From contig CAZIHO010000001.1 of NCBI GenBank assembly GCA_964538875.1, forward strand, positions 62,001-126,000: a stretch of 64,000 nucleotides of DNA, given 5' to 3'. Numbering within the stretch: position 1 is the stretch's first letter; every line of letters begins with the position of its first letter. A program made the position numbers and the translations under genes. Shown here piece by piece: positions 25,054 to 34,484 of this stretch. The notes below the pieces were generated by a model. The model did no database searches. It was not told the origin of the DNA and saw only the letters and a program-made list of their open reading frames with translations. The DNA is from CAZIHO01 sp964538875 (GTDB lineage: Bacteria; Pseudomonadota; Gammaproteobacteria; Chromatiales; Chromatiaceae).

Positions 25054-25407
25054 ATGAAGAAAATAGCTGCCGCTGCCGCTTTGACGGCTTTGATGACTGC
25101 GACTTCCGCCAGTGCCTGGTGGGGCGGTGGTCCTTGGGGTGGTTACCCGGGCTCTGGCTGGGGTAACAACGACTGGTGGAACGACATGTGGGGTGATGGC
25201 TTTTTCGACATGAGCATGAGCGGTGGCGGTTCCGGCCGCGGCTGGAATCGCTATCGGGATGGTTATGGCTATGGCTATGGCCCCGCGTGGGGTGGCCCCT
25301 ATGGCTACGGCGGCTATCCTGGCTACGGTTATGGCTACCCCTATGCCTATCCCTACGCTCCGGCTCCCGCCGCCCCTGCGGCGCCGGCCGCCAGCGCGAC
25401 CAAGTAA
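25054..25407 (+). CDS. Exported Gly/Tyr/Trp-rich protein resembling sulfur globule proteins
   Basis: 117 aa. A clear signal peptide (KK then Ala-rich core) is predicted to be cleaved at SASA-WW. The mature chain is low-complexity: WWGGG and [11 protein letters not shown] at the front, then runs of [17 protein letters not shown] units, and an Ala/Pro C-terminal tail. This composition and the signal peptide match the small structural proteins that coat sulfur globules in Chromatiales-type sulfur oxidisers, but other Gly/Tyr-rich envelope proteins look alike. An AAAGGA ribosome site precedes the ATG. Sulfur oxidation genes are not seen in the window, apart from the TusE/DsrC-family gene. Confidence 0.6.
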   Translation: MKKIAAAAALTALMTATSASAWWGGGPWGGYPGSGWGNNDWWNDMWGDGFFDMSMSGGGSGRGWNRYRDGYGYGYGPAWGGPYGYGGYPGYGYGYPYAYPYAPAPAAPAAPAASATK

Positions 25408-25420
25408 TCTCCCTATCCTG

Positions 25421-25446
25421 GGGCCTGGCCTGCCTGGCCAAGGCCC
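25421..25446 (+). terminator. Hairpin after the Gly/Tyr-rich protein gene
   Basis: A GC-rich hairpin with roughly ten paired bases and a one-base bulge (25421-25430 against 25435-25446) begins 14 bases after the stop and is followed by TGTTT. Plausible Rho-independent terminator. Confidence 0.45.
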
Positions 25447-25504
25447 TGTTTCCTGCACAAGGATGTGCCGATCCCCGTCTCGATCAAATCCTAGGGCATC
25501 GCCT

Positions 25505-27556
25505 TCAGGCGCTGTCGAAGCGTTGAAAAATCATGGAAAACTGCCCCCGGCCTTGGGTCATCCCCCGCAATTCCGTGGCATAGCCCAAAACTTGGTCCAT
25601 GGCCAGTTCGCAGTCGATGCTGCTGTTGCCGTCAAAATTGCCGGTGTCCAGAATGCTGGCGTGCCGGGCCTGGAGGTCCCCCAACACGGTTCCCAAGTTG
25701 TCGTTGGGCACCACGACTTCCACCCGCATGATGGGCCGCAGAATCAGTCCGCCGGCGTCAAGGAAGGCCCGTCGCGTGGCCTGGGATGCGGCGGCCCGCA
25801 GGGCGTCGGCGTTGGACGCCGTGCCGAATAGTTCCAGTTCCAACACTTGGACGCTCAGGTCCGCCATGGGTACGCCTTCCTGGGGGCCGCTGCTCAAGGC
25901 GAAGCGAACCCCGTCCTGGAGGGCGTTGCGTTGCTCCTGGGACAACAGGGCGGTATCCGGGATCATCTTAGGTGTTAGGTCCACCTGGATCCCGGCCTGG
26001 CGCGGCAAAGGCGCCACTCGCACCCGCACCCGGGTCTTGCGTTCCGGTAGCTTGAGGGCCGGTTCCGGCGGCCGCTGATAAAGAAAATCCGCCTCGGCGG
26101 GGCCGGCCAGGGTTTCCCGGAGCGCCACCCGGGGCCGGCCCGTTCGCAGGCGCAGGTGATATTCCCGCTCCAGACGCTCGAAAGCGATTTGCAAATGGAG
26201 TTCGCCCATGCCGGACAGCAACAATTGGCCGGTATCCCGGTCTTCTTCCTTGCGCAGGGTCGGGTCTTCCTGAACCAGCTTATCCAGGCATTCCAGCATC
26301 TTGTCCGCGTCGGTGGCGGACAGGGGCTCCACCGCCAGGCTCAGCACCGGCTCCCGGGCTTGGATCCGCTCCAGACTCAGCGGATGTTCCGGGTGGCACA
26401 GGGTGTCGCCGGTGGTGGCATGGCGCAGACCCGCCAACAGTACGATTTGGCCGGCGGAGGCACTGTCAATTTTGCTTTTCTTGCCGGCGTCCACCTCGAA
26501 TAGCCGCGCCACCTGTTCCCGTTCCACCCGCCCGTCGGCCCGGAGCATGGCTAGACTGTCGCCTGGACGCAACAGACCCCGGTACAGCCGGGCGAACAGA
26601 TGCCGGCGTCCTTCCCACATCTGCACCTTGAACACCAGGGCCGCCAGGGGACCCTTGGGGTCCATCTCCACCAGGGTTTCCCGCCCATCCGGGAGATGGG
26701 CCGGGCTCGGCGGACGTTGATTGGGGGCCGGCAGCAACCTTACCACCGCGTCCAGCAGGGGCTGAATGCCGTAGTTGCGCAACGCGGACCCGCCAAAGCA
26801 GGGTTGGATGCGCCCGGCCAGGGTGGCTTGGCGCAGGGCCGTCCACAGCGCCTCCGGGTCCGGGTCGATACCGGACAGCACCTGATCCGCTAGAGCGTCA
26901 TCCGTCTCGGCGGCGGCTAGCAGCAGGGCTTCCCGGTGGGTCGCCAGTGCCTGCCAAAGGGGCTCTGGGCAGGGTTGGGTTTGCACCGACTCCCCTTCGG
27001 CGCCGGTGAAATGCAGTAGAACACGATCAATTAAATGCACTACCGCCGTCTCACCCGGAACCGGCACCGTGATGGCGAGGGGTTCGGCGCCCAGGCGCCG
27101 ACTCAGGCTGGTCAGGGCGCGATCGAAATCCGCGCCGGGGCGGTCCATTTTATTGATGAAGCAGAGGCAGGGCAGGTCGAACTTACTTCGCTGCCGCCAC
27201 ACGGTTTCGGTCTGGGGCTCCACCCCCCGCACCCCATCAAGAACTAGAATGCAGGCGTCCAGCACCCGCATGGAGCGTTCCACTTCGACGGTAAAGTCTA
27301 CGTGGCCCGGTGTATCGAGAATTTGGATCGGATGCCCTTGCCAAGGGGCCTTGGTGACGGCGGCGGTGATGGTGATGCCATGGACCTGTTCTTCGGCCAG
27401 GTAGTCCATGTGGGCGGCGCCGTCATGAACTTCACCGATTTTGTAGGAGACGCCGGTGTAATAGAGGATGCGTTCCGTCAAGGTGGTCTTGCCTGCGTCC
27501 ACATGGGCGGCGATGCCGATGATGCGGGCAAGGGCGAGGTCCGAGGCTTTACTCAT
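25505..27556 (-). CDS. Elongation factor G paralogue (translational GTPase)
   Basis: 683 aa. GTPase motifs are complete: AHVDAGKTT (G1), GITI (G2), DTPGHVDF (G3), NKMDRPGA (G4). Domain II, III and IV/V regions follow, ending in the domain V RGMTQGRGQFSMIF segment. The protein is somewhat shorter than canonical FusA (~700 aa), and the gene stands alone, not in a str operon with rpsL, rpsG and tuf, so it is probably an EF-G2-type paralogue whose role in translocation, recycling or tetracycline-like protection cannot be told from sequence alone. The start at 27556 gives a typical N-terminus (LARIIGIAAHVDAGKTT). Confidence 0.85.
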   Translation of the reverse strand: MSKASDLALARIIGIAAHVDAGKTTLTERILYYTGVSYKIGEVHDGAAHMDYLAEEQVHGITITAAVTKAPWQGHPIQILDTPGHVDFTVEVERSMRVLDACILVLDGVRGVEPQTETVWRQRSKFDLPCLCFINKMDRPGADFDRALTSLSRRLGAEPLAITVPVPGETAVVHLIDRVLLHFTGAEGESVQTQPCPEPLWQALATHREALLLAAAETDDALADQVLSGIDPDPEALWTALRQATLAGRIQPCFGGSALRNYGIQPLLDAVVRLLPAPNQRPPSPAHLPDGRETLVEMDPKGPLAALVFKVQMWEGRRHLFARLYRGLLRPGDSLAMLRADGRVEREQVARLFEVDAGKKSKIDSASAGQIVLLAGLRHATTGDTLCHPEHPLSLERIQAREPVLSLAVEPLSATDADKMLECLDKLVQEDPTLRKEEDRDTGQLLLSGMGELHLQIAFERLEREYHLRLRTGRPRVALRETLAGPAEADFLYQRPPEPALKLPERKTRVRVRVAPLPRQAGIQVDLTPKMIPDTALLSQEQRNALQDGVRFALSSGPQEGVPMADLSVQVLELELFGTASNADALRAAASQATRRAFLDAGGLILRPIMRVEVVVPNDNLGTVLGDLQARHASILDTGNFDGNSSIDCELAMDQVLGYATELRGMTQGRGQFSMIFQRFDSA

Positions 27557-27630
27557 GGGCGTGCTACCTGGGTCGGTCTGGAGGTCCCCTGAAAGTTACC
27601 CGAATCCGTTTGCCCGTAGGCACAAATAAA

Positions 27631-27652
27631 ATGGCCTCCCGGAGGAGGCCAT
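27631..27652 (-). terminator. Rho-independent terminator of the lpp-like gene
   Basis: Nine-base perfect arms (27631-27639, 27644-27652) around CGGA. On the minus strand the hairpin is followed by TTTATTTG, and it lies 23 bases past the stop of the lipoprotein gene. Confidence 0.8.
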
Positions 27653-27675
27653 ACTCAAATAATCGCAGGTCGCAA

Positions 27676-27906
27676 TTATTTGTTAAAGGCTTTCTTCATG
27701 GCGCGGTCCATTCTCTCGCGGCTCTCGTCGCAGCAGCGCTGAGAAGCGCGGGCGGCGTCCAGGGCCTGCTGGGCCTTGGAGTCCGCAGAGGCGGCCATGG
27801 CCTTGGCGTCGGCGATGTCCTTCTTCATTTCATCGGTGGCGCAACCAGAAACCAGACCGGAAAGCGCCAGAACGGCGGCCAGGGAAATCGCAGAAGTCGT
27901 CTTCAC
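27676..27906 (-). CDS. Lpp/OprI-like alanine-zipper outer-membrane lipoprotein
   Basis: 76 aa. GTG start with GGAGGA 7 nt upstream. Signal peptide with lipobox LVSGC, then a short helical heptad region (DIADAKAMAASADSKAQQALDAARAS) with alanines in core positions as in OprI/Lpp trimeric coiled coils. The C-terminus ends KAFNK, with lysine last as needed for peptidoglycan attachment in Lpp (inference). Two adjacent cysteines (QRCCDES) in the mature helix are unusual for Lpp. It is monocistronic with its own terminator, typical of a highly expressed lipoprotein. Confidence 0.8.
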   Translation of the reverse strand: MKTTSAISLAAVLALSGLVSGCATDEMKKDIADAKAMAASADSKAQQALDAARASQRCCDESRERMDRAMKKAFNK

Positions 27907-28054
27907 TTAAAATTCCTCCAACTAGGTTAGAAAAGCGACGTGCATATATACCACATATCTTGGGCCATGGGGAGCGTTATTTTTGCCACAGACGGGTCAG
28001 AGTTGTTTCTTGGCCACGCGGGCTTCGATCATTAACCCATGGTCGGCGGACGGG

Positions 28055-28423
28055 TCAACGGCTCAGCCAACCTTCCGCCCGATGGCGGTTGGTGAACAGG
28101 CGAGTTTGATAGCCGGATCCCTCCAAGGCCTGTACGTAGGGCACCAGTTCTTCCTGCCCTTGTCTGGACACCAGGAAGCCGATCACCTCGATTTCATCAC
28201 AGGTGGATTGGAGGGCGGCAACCAGGGCCCGGCAGAAGTACCCAATTTCTTCCTGGTCGCGGCTGGCGTGGGTTTTGGCCCGCCCTTCTAAATTGAGCAG
28301 CAGGTGGTGTAGGCCTGGTTGGCTGGCGGAAAACAGCCGGGATAGGTTGTCGATGCGCGGATCCAAGTCGAAGAACTCCGGAATCCGGTATTCAAGAAAG
28401 TCTGGGTGACGCACGATGTCCAC
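28055..28423 (-). CDS. Small protein, possibly SpoIIAA/STAS-like
   Basis: 122 aa, soluble. The alternating pattern (HHLLLNLEGRAK, EIEVIGFLVSRQ, TRLFTNRHRAEGWL) with the terminal FTNRxxAxxWL-type signature resembles SpoIIAA-like (STAS fold) proteins, which bind hydrophobic ligands or membranes. This is a pattern call only. It lies upstream on the same strand from nothing obviously related, 106 bases before the pyrK-like gene's 3' end on the chromosome map. Confidence 0.5.
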   Translation of the reverse strand: MDIVRHPDFLEYRIPEFFDLDPRIDNLSRLFSASQPGLHHLLLNLEGRAKTHASRDQEEIGYFCRALVAALQSTCDEIEVIGFLVSRQGQEELVPYVQALEGSGYQTRLFTNRHRAEGWLSR

Positions 28424-28529
28424 GTTGATGCTGCCCCTGGTTGCTTCACTAGCCTTAAGCCTGGTCCGGCGGGCGGGGAGCCGTCCGGGACCTACGCTAA
28501 GTATGGCATCCAGGGAGGGCCGTCTCCGG

Positions 28530-29450
28530 TCAACGGAATCCAGCTTGGGCCGGCCCGGTGTCCTGGGGAAAGACTTGGTAGGCGTCGAATACCGGCCCGT
28601 CCACGCATACCCGGCTCATGCGGACGCCCTTGGGCGTGGTCACCGCTACGGTACAGCCGGCGCAGCCACCCACTCCGCAGGCCATGAATTCCTCCAGGGA
28701 TACCTGGCAGGGTAGCTGGAATTCCGCCGCCAGGCGCGCCACCGCCGCCAGCATGGGGTGGGGTCCGCAGGCGAACAGTTCCACCTGGTTCAGTTGATCT
28801 TCGTTCAGGGCTGACAGCCAGTGGCGGGCCAGGTCGGTCACATACCCTTGATGACAGCCCGGGAAACCAGCCAGGCTGGCCAAGCGGCTGGGAATTCCCC
28901 AGTCATCCAGCAGGGGCAGGCAGCCGATGACGCCGTCCGGCAGGTTGGGCACCAGGATTTGGGATGGCCGGGGCGGGAAGGGAAAGGGAACTTCCGACCC
29001 GAATAGGGCCAGGGGGCGATATTCCGGCCGGTCCCGTAACCGCTCTGCCAGGAATACCAGGGGCGGAATGCCGACCCCGCCGCCGATCAGGACCGGACGC
29101 GACCGCTCCGGCCGGGGCTGGAAGGGGCGGCCAATGGGTCCCAGCAGGCTGACCCGGGCCCCGATGGGGCGTTGCGCCAGCAATTGGGTGCCGGTGCCCA
29201 GGACCTTGAACAGGATGTCAACCCAACCGGCGGCGGGGTCAGCCCGCATCAGGGATAGGGGCCGGCGCAGGGGCAACAGGGGATCGCATTGGATTTGGGC
29301 GAAGCTGCCGGGGAGCGCCAGGGCGGCGCACTGAGGCGCGGCCAGGCGGATCAGGTATTGATTGCCAGGTAGTGTTTCCAGGGCCAGGACGTGGGCGTCC
29401 TCGACCACCAGGGTATCTCGATGCTGGTTATTGGCCAGGCCCATGTTCAT
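28530..29450 (-). CDS. pyrK: PyrK-like dihydroorotate dehydrogenase electron-transfer subunit
   Basis: 306 aa flavin/2Fe-2S reductase. The FAD-binding front (LPLRRPLSLMRAD), the nucleotide-binding GGGVGIPPLVFLAERL, the ACGPHPML motif and the C-terminal iron-sulfur cysteines (FMACGVGGCAGC with a fourth in SRVCVDGP) match PyrK of class 1B dihydroorotate dehydrogenases. No pyrD is adjacent. Its start overlaps the stop of the inactive dihydroorotase by 4 bases (ATGA), so it is the last gene of the pyr operon. It may serve a remote PyrD or another oxidoreductase. Class 1B is unusual for gammaproteobacteria, most of which use quinone-linked PyrD. Confidence 0.8.
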   Translation of the reverse strand: MNMGLANNQHRDTLVVEDAHVLALETLPGNQYLIRLAAPQCAALALPGSFAQIQCDPLLPLRRPLSLMRADPAAGWVDILFKVLGTGTQLLAQRPIGARVSLLGPIGRPFQPRPERSRPVLIGGGVGIPPLVFLAERLRDRPEYRPLALFGSEVPFPFPPRPSQILVPNLPDGVIGCLPLLDDWGIPSRLASLAGFPGCHQGYVTDLARHWLSALNEDQLNQVELFACGPHPMLAAVARLAAEFQLPCQVSLEEFMACGVGGCAGCTVAVTTPKGVRMSRVCVDGPVFDAYQVFPQDTGPAQAGFR

Positions 29451-30739
29451 GACTCCTGGGTGAAGACCAGCCGGCCGCCCACCAGGGTGTGGCGAACCTG
29501 GCCCTTGAGGGTTTGACCCAGGAACGGGCTATTGCGGCCCAGGCTGCGCATGCGCCCTGCTTCCAGCGTCCAGGTCCGGTTTGGGTCGAACACACAGACA
29601 TCGGCGCTGCCGCCCGGATCCAGGCGACCCAGGGGCAGCCCCAGGACCCGGGCCGGTCCCCAGGTGATGCGCTCCAGGGCGGTGGCTAGGTTCATCACGC
29701 CCTCATCCACCAAGCGCAGGGTGAGGGGCAGCAGGGTTTCCAGGCCGGAAATGCCAGGCGCCGTGGAGGGGAAGGGATTGGCCTTGGCGTCCGGATCCTG
29801 GGGTTGGTGATCCGAGGTGATGGCGTCGATGAGGCCGGTGGCCACCGCTTGGCGCAGGGCATCCCGGTCGGCGGCGGTGCGCAGGGGTGGAATGACATGG
29901 CAGTGGCTGTCAAAGCCGCTCACGTCCTGTTCCGTCAAATGCAATTGATGGGCGCTTACGTCGGCGCTGATGCGGGCCTGGTCCAGGCGTCCCTGCAGCA
30001 ACAGGCGGGCACCACCGGCGGAGGACAGGCCCCGGAAATGGACCCGGGCCCCGGTCTGGGCCGCCAGCGCTAAATCCCGGGCCAAGGCCAGGGTCTCGGC
30101 GGCTACCGGGATGCCGGGCAGTCCCAGGCGGGTGCTGACCAGTCCTTCATGAACGCAGCCATGGTCCCGGAGGGCCTGGTCGGTGGGCTGGAAGATGCAG
30201 AGCAGGTCGAAGGTGGACGCGTATTCCAGGGCGCGCCGTTGCACCAGGGTGCTCTTGAGGGGCTGGTCGGCGTTGCTGACCGCGAGGCAACCGGCCTGGC
30301 GCAGTGCCGCCATTTCGCTCAGATGCTCCCCGTCCAGGTTCCGGGTCAGGGCGCCCACCGGCAGCACCCTGGCTTTACCGGCCCGTTCGGAGCGCTGGCG
30401 GATGAGTTCCACCACCGCTGGGGTGTCGATGACCGGTTGGGTATCCGGGAAACAGCAGAGACTGGTGATGCCTCCGGCCACGGCGGCGGCGGTTTCGCTG
30501 GCGATGGTGCCCTTGTGTTCAGCACCCGGTTCCCGCAACCGCACCGCCAAATCCACCAAGCCGGGGCTGACCACGCAACTCTGGGCGTCTAGCACCTGGT
30601 CGGGGGTGAATCCCGCTGGGGGGGCGCCGATCGCCAATATCTGGCCGTCCGCGAGGTGCAGGTCCAGATGGGCGTCGATGCCGTTGGCGGGGTCGATGAG
30701 GCGGCCGCCGCAAATACTGATGCGTTGCGGGCCATTCAT
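29447..30739 (-). CDS. pyrX: Non-catalytic dihydroorotase homologue (PyrC'/PyrX)
   Basis: 430 aa amidohydrolase-fold protein. In active dihydroorotases the first strand carries a metal-binding HxH; here it is [13 protein letters not shown], with both histidines lost, and the later metal histidine region reads FRGLSSAGG. The TSDHQPQ strand is partly kept. This is the pattern of the inactive PyrC' of Pseudomonas, which is required structurally for the aspartate transcarbamoylase dodecamer. It overlaps pyrB by four bases (ATGA). A separate active dihydroorotase gene must exist elsewhere in the genome. Confidence 0.85.
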   Translation of the reverse strand: MNGPQRISICGGRLIDPANGIDAHLDLHLADGQILAIGAPPAGFTPDQVLDAQSCVVSPGLVDLAVRLREPGAEHKGTIASETAAAVAGGITSLCCFPDTQPVIDTPAVVELIRQRSERAGKARVLPVGALTRNLDGEHLSEMAALRQAGCLAVSNADQPLKSTLVQRRALEYASTFDLLCIFQPTDQALRDHGCVHEGLVSTRLGLPGIPVAAETLALARDLALAAQTGARVHFRGLSSAGGARLLLQGRLDQARISADVSAHQLHLTEQDVSGFDSHCHVIPPLRTAADRDALRQAVATGLIDAITSDHQPQDPDAKANPFPSTAPGISGLETLLPLTLRLVDEGVMNLATALERITWGPARVLGLPLGRLDPGGSADVCVFDPNRTWTLEAGRMRSLGRNSPFLGQTLKGQVRHTLVGGRLVFTQES

Positions 30740-31710
30740 GGATGGGACTCCGTGCCGCCGAGGGCCAGCGCCAACACCGCCATGCGTACCGCGATACCGT
30801 AGCTCACCTGTTGCAGAATCACCGAGCGGGGGCCGTCCGCCACTTGGGAACTCATCTCCACGCCCCGGTTGATGGGGCCTGGATGCATGACGATGGCGTC
30901 TGGTTTGGCCGCTGCAAGGCGGTGTTCGGTGAGGCCGTAGCGTTGAAAGTATTCATGTTCGCTGGGCAACAGGGCACCGCCCATGCGCTCCCGTTGCAGG
31001 CGTAGCATGATGACCACGTCCACATCCTGGATGCCCTGCTCCAGGTTCTGGAACACCCGCACGCCGAGGGCTTGCTCTGCCTCGGCCGGCAACAGGGTGC
31101 GGGGCGCAATGACCCGCACTTCCTGGGCGCCCAGGGCATTCAGGGCCAGAATTTGGGAGCGGGCCACCCGGGAGTGAAGGATGTCGCCCACGATAGCCAC
31201 CTTGAGCCGGCTGAAATCGCCCTTGTGGCGGCGGATGGTGAACATGTCCAACATGGCCTGGGTCGGATGGGAATGCCGTCCGTCGCCAGCGTTGACGATG
31301 CTCACATTGGGCGCCGCGTGGCGGGCGATGAAGTGGGCGGCGCCGCTGTCCGGGTGGCGTACCACGAACATGTCGCAATGCATGGCCTCCAGGTTGCGCA
31401 GGGTATCCAGCAGGGTTTCGCCCTTGCTGGTGGAGGACGCACTGATGTTCAGGGACAGCACCTCGGCGGACAACTGCTTGGCCGCCAGTTCAAAGGTGGT
31501 GCGGGTACGGGTGCTGGTTTCAAAAAACAGATTGGCGACGATCTTGCCGCGACAGAGGGGAACCTTCTTCACGGTTCGCGCCGTGATCGCCTCGAAGCCT
31601 TCCGCCGTGTCCAGAATTTCGGTCAGGAGTTGCCGGTCCAGGCCGTCGATGGTGAGGAAGTGGCGCAGGCGTCCGTCCGGCCGCAGTTGTAGCTCAGAGT
31701 TGATGCTCAT
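30736..31710 (-). CDS. pyrB: Aspartate carbamoyltransferase catalytic subunit
   Basis: About 324 aa. Carbamoyl phosphate-binding STRTRTTFE, the HPTQAMLD motif, the RLQRERMG loop and [10 protein letters not shown] end motif are all present, so it should be active. It condenses carbamoyl phosphate with aspartate in pyrimidine synthesis. I chose ATG 31710, with GGAGG about 10 nt upstream, over the longer frame from 31731. It overlaps pyrR by 17 bases and pyrC' by 4 bases; no pyrI is present, as in class A transcarbamoylases that need PyrC'. Confidence 0.93.
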   Translation of the reverse strand: MSINSELQLRPDGRLRHFLTIDGLDRQLLTEILDTAEGFEAITARTVKKVPLCRGKIVANLFFETSTRTRTTFELAAKQLSAEVLSLNISASSTSKGETLLDTLRNLEAMHCDMFVVRHPDSGAAHFIARHAAPNVSIVNAGDGRHSHPTQAMLDMFTIRRHKGDFSRLKVAIVGDILHSRVARSQILALNALGAQEVRVIAPRTLLPAEAEQALGVRVFQNLEQGIQDVDVVIMLRLQRERMGGALLPSEHEYFQRYGLTEHRLAAAKPDAIVMHPGPINRGVEMSSQVADGPRSVILQQVSYGIAVRMAVLALALGGTESHP

Positions 31711-32272
31711 CCGTTGGGGATCCTCCGGCACCGCGCCGCGCGCGCGGGGGTACTTCGCTGACGATCAGGGATAGGGGTTCCGGCCCGGCCAGTTTGACCT
31801 GGCGGCCCTTGGCCAATTCTGGGCGTAGGCCCACCAGGTCCGGTTCGATGGGCAGTTCGCGACCGCCCCGTTCCGCTAGAACCACCAGCAGGACCGACGC
31901 CGGCCGGCCGTAGTCGAACAATTCATTGAGGGCGGCGCGCACCGTGCGACCCGTTTGGAGCACGTCATCCACCAGAATCAGATGGCGGCCGTCCAAGGCG
32001 ACCGGTAGCCGGGAGGGCCGCACCTGGGGGTTGATCCCGATGCGGGTGAAGTCGTCCCGGTAGAAGGAAATATCCAGCTTGCCCAGAGGTTCGCCCAGCC
32101 CCAGCAGTTGATGGAGCCGGTTGGCGATCCACACGCCGCCGGTATGCACCCCGACCATCAGGGGCCGCTCGATGCCGCGTCGGTCCAGCAACTCCCGCAG
32201 GGACGCGGCCATTTGTTGGATGACTGCGTCCAGTTGGGCGGCATCCTTCCAAGTTTCAATGTTGTTCACCAA
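31694..32272 (-). CDS. pyrR: PyrR bifunctional pyrimidine regulator/uracil phosphoribosyltransferase
   Basis: 192 aa. The PRPP-binding loop [18 protein letters not shown] is intact, together with [15 protein letters not shown] and the [11 protein letters not shown] flap. In Gram-positive bacteria PyrR attenuates pyr mRNA; in proteobacteria with this operon it may be regulatory or salvage. Start is TTG 32272 or GTG 32269; both overlap the ruvX stop. The C-terminus overlaps pyrB. No obvious attenuator is visible upstream because the gene is embedded in overlapping ORFs. Confidence 0.88.
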   Translation of the reverse strand: MVNNIETWKDAAQLDAVIQQMAASLRELLDRRGIERPLMVGVHTGGVWIANRLHQLLGLGEPLGKLDISFYRDDFTRIGINPQVRPSRLPVALDGRHLILVDDVLQTGRTVRAALNELFDYGRPASVLLVVLAERGGRELPIEPDLVGLRPELAKGRQVKLAGPEPLSLIVSEVPPRARRGAGGSPTDEHQL

Positions 32273-32657
32273 GCCAGGTTTCCAAGATAAGGGTGGCCGC
32301 CACCGGGTCGATATTTTCCACCCGGGTCGCTTGGCGGCCGAGGTAGCGGCGCGCCTCCAGGGAAGTGAGGCGTTCGTCCACCAGGTACACCGGGAGCCGA
32401 TAACGTCCTTCCAGTTGTCGGGCGAACCGGCGTACCCGGCCCGCCCAGGCTTCTTCCCGGTCGTCCATGTGGTAGGGCAAGCCCACCACCAGAGCCTCCG
32501 GCTGCCAAGTGGCCATCAGACGCCCGATCCCGGCCCAGTCTGGCTGATCGACCTGGGAGCGCAGAGTTTCCAGGGGCGAGGCGGTGCCGGTCAGGGTTTG
32601 GCCCACCGCCACGCCGATCTTGCGGGGGCCGTAATCGAATCCCAGCAGCGTGCGCAC
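32256..32657 (-). CDS. ruvX: Putative pre-16S rRNA nuclease / Holliday junction resolvase-like YqgF
   Basis: 133 aa RNase H-fold protein. [16 protein letters not shown] carries the first catalytic aspartate, [10 protein letters not shown] the second acidic strand region, and [14 protein letters not shown] the DER motif. The family matures the 16S rRNA 5' end. It lies between yqgE (2-base gap) and pyrR (overlap), the usual yqgE-yqgF-pyrR order. Confidence 0.9.
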   Translation of the reverse strand: MRTLLGFDYGPRKIGVAVGQTLTGTASPLETLRSQVDQPDWAGIGRLMATWQPEALVVGLPYHMDDREEAWAGRVRRFARQLEGRYRLPVYLVDERLTSLEARRYLGRQATRVENIDPVAATLILETWLGEQH

Positions 32658-32659
32658 CC

Positions 32660-33223
32660 TCAGGCGTGTCCGGCGTCGCCACTGAGCAGGTTCATGTCCA
32701 CGCCCAGCAGGCTGGCCGCCGCCAGCCAGCGATGTTCCGATGGCTCGGAGAACAGAATGGCGTCGTCGGCCGGTCCGCTCAACCAGGCGTTGGCGCTCAT
32801 TTCCTCTTCCAGTTGGCCGCCCGCCCAGCCCGCGTATCCTAGGGCCACTAGGCTGTGTTTGGGTCCCTGACCTTGGGCGATGGCGGACAGGATGTCCTTG
32901 GAAGTGGTGATGGCGATTTGGGGACTGATGCGCATGGTGGATTCCCAGGATCGTTCTCCGGAGTGGAGCACGAAACCCCGGTCGGTCTGTACTGGCCCCC
33001 CTAAGTACACGGGCAGATCCAGGGCCGCCTGATCCGTGGCCTCGATGTCCAGTTGTTCCAGCATCTGGCTCAGGCGTAGCCCCATGGGGCGATTAACTAC
33101 GATGCCCATGGCGCCGTGTTCGTTGTGTTCGCAAATGTAAGTCACGGTCCGGGAGAAATTGGGATCCAACATCCCGGGCATGGCGATGAGAAAGTGATTG
33201 GTCAAGTATTCAATGGCGTGCAT
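32660..33223 (-). CDS. yqgE: YqgE/AlgH family protein
   Basis: 187 aa from ATG 33223. A longer frame to 33412 would add 63 residues of non-family sequence overlapping tonB, so it is rejected. Family blocks are clear: YLTNHFLIAMPGMLDPNFSRTVTYICEHNEHGAMGIVVNRP at the start, VYLGGPVQTDRGFVLHS, and LGYAGWAGGQLEEEMSANAWL near the end. The biochemical function is not established; it is nearly always beside ruvX as here. Confidence 0.92.
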   Translation of the reverse strand: MHAIEYLTNHFLIAMPGMLDPNFSRTVTYICEHNEHGAMGIVVNRPMGLRLSQMLEQLDIEATDQAALDLPVYLGGPVQTDRGFVLHSGERSWESTMRISPQIAITTSKDILSAIAQGQGPKHSLVALGYAGWAGGQLEEEMSANAWLSGPADDAILFSEPSEHRWLAAASLLGVDMNLLSGDAGHA

Positions 33224-33408
33224 GGCCCATAGTATCCAAGGCCCATCGGGTGGCTGCAAGGCTCGCCGGTGATTCTCGGCGCGTCGTCGGCTGGGGAGCA
33301 AACCAACCGGGATCGCCGCGCCTGAACGAAACAATACCTCGGCTCGGACCCAAACCGCTGGGCAACCGTGCGGCCGGGAGGCTTGCGATAGGGCCAACAT
33401 CGGCGCCC

Positions 33409-34329
33409 TCATTGGGCGAGCAACCGGTGGTCGCTCCGGAATTGCCAGGTGCGAGTGATTTCTAGCACATCCGCTTCGGCCCGGATCCCGGCGGGGAAAG
33501 GCGCGAAGGGCGCCGCCAGCCGGACGATGGCGGTGGCTGCGTCGTCCAAAATCTTGGACCCGGACGAGCGCACCACCCGGATGCTTTCCACCGAGCCGTC
33601 GGAGCGGACCGCCACGCGCAGCACCAGGCTGCCGGACAAGCGGTCGCGCTTGGCTTGTTCCGGAAAATTCAGGTTGCCGATTTGTTCGACTTTGCGCCGC
33701 CAGGCTTCCAAATAGGCGGCTTGAGCGTAGTCCCGGGGGGCGGCGCCCAGTTCCTTGCGCCTAGAACCCTTGCTACCGTGCGGCGATGGCTGGTCTGCCG
33801 CCGCCAGGGACCGGGCGATGTCTTCGCCACTGGCCAGTATTTGACCAGCTCCAGCTCTTCCACCGCCGCCCCTGGGTGGCGCCACGGTGGGTTTGGCTGG
33901 GGGGGGGGCGTCGGCGGATTGGCTGGCGGGCTTGGGCTTGGCTTTGGCCACGGCGGGGGCCGGAGCCGCTACCGGTTTGGGAGTGGCGATCACCCGTGGC
34001 GCCGGTGCCACCTTGGTGGCGCGAATCGGCGGCGAAGGTGGCTCCACCGGGACCGCCGGAACCGGGGCCACGGCTGGCTGGGGCGCAGGTTCTGGAGGCG
34101 TAGGCTCCGGGGCTGGCGCCGGCGGGGCAGGCTCCATGGCCGGCGCGGCCGTCACTGGCGACGGCTCGGGTCGCGGCACCAGTATCGCCCGTACCTGGAC
34201 TGGGGCCTGGGGTAGGGACCTGGGCGCGGGTCTCGGAGGCATGGGAAGCCAGAGCAGCAGCCCGTGCACCCCTAGGGCGAGGAGCAGGGCGTAGGCGAGG
34301 CTAGTTTGCCGGGAGCCGCGATCCGTCAT
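33409..34329 (-). CDS. TonB-family protein (TonB3-like)
   Basis: About 306 aa from ATG 34329. One N-terminal membrane helix (about 10-28), a long Pro/Ala/Val/Glu-rich periplasmic linker (about 40-150), and a C-terminal TonB domain (about 205-300; LNFPEQAKRDRLSGSLVLRVAVRSDGSVESIRVVRSSG). It should span from inner membrane to outer-membrane partners. No exbB/exbD is adjacent. In Pseudomonas aeruginosa the gene at this position, tonB3, is needed for twitching motility, and pilG lies just beyond gshB here too. Confidence 0.83.
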   Translation of the reverse strand: MTDRGSRQTSLAYALLLALGVHGLLLWLPMPPRPAPRSLPQAPVQVRAILVPRPEPSPVTAAPAMEPAPPAPAPEPTPPEPAPQPAVAPVPAVPVEPPSPPIRATKVAPAPRVIATPKPVAAPAPAVAKAKPKPASQSADAPPPAKPTVAPPRGGGGRAGAGQILASGEDIARSLAAADQPSPHGSKGSRRKELGAAPRDYAQAAYLEAWRRKVEQIGNLNFPEQAKRDRLSGSLVLRVAVRSDGSVESIRVVRSSGSKILDDAATAIVRLAAPFAPFPAGIRAEADVLEITRTWQFRSDHRLLAQ

Positions 34330-34484
34330 GGGGAGCTGGGTGCTGGCTGGGTGGAACCGGACCGGCGGCAAATGAACCGAACCTGGGTGCCGCCATGGGA
34401 TGGGTCTCCGGGGCCAGGTGGGTTTCCCGGCCGGTTGCGGAACTTCAGGCGCGCCAGATCATCAGGCCGGCCCGGCGCGGTGGC

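Noticed and set aside
33655..34294. Plus-strand open frames over the tonB-like gene
   Set aside because: Gly/Arg-rich shadows of the Pro/Ala-rich TonB linker.
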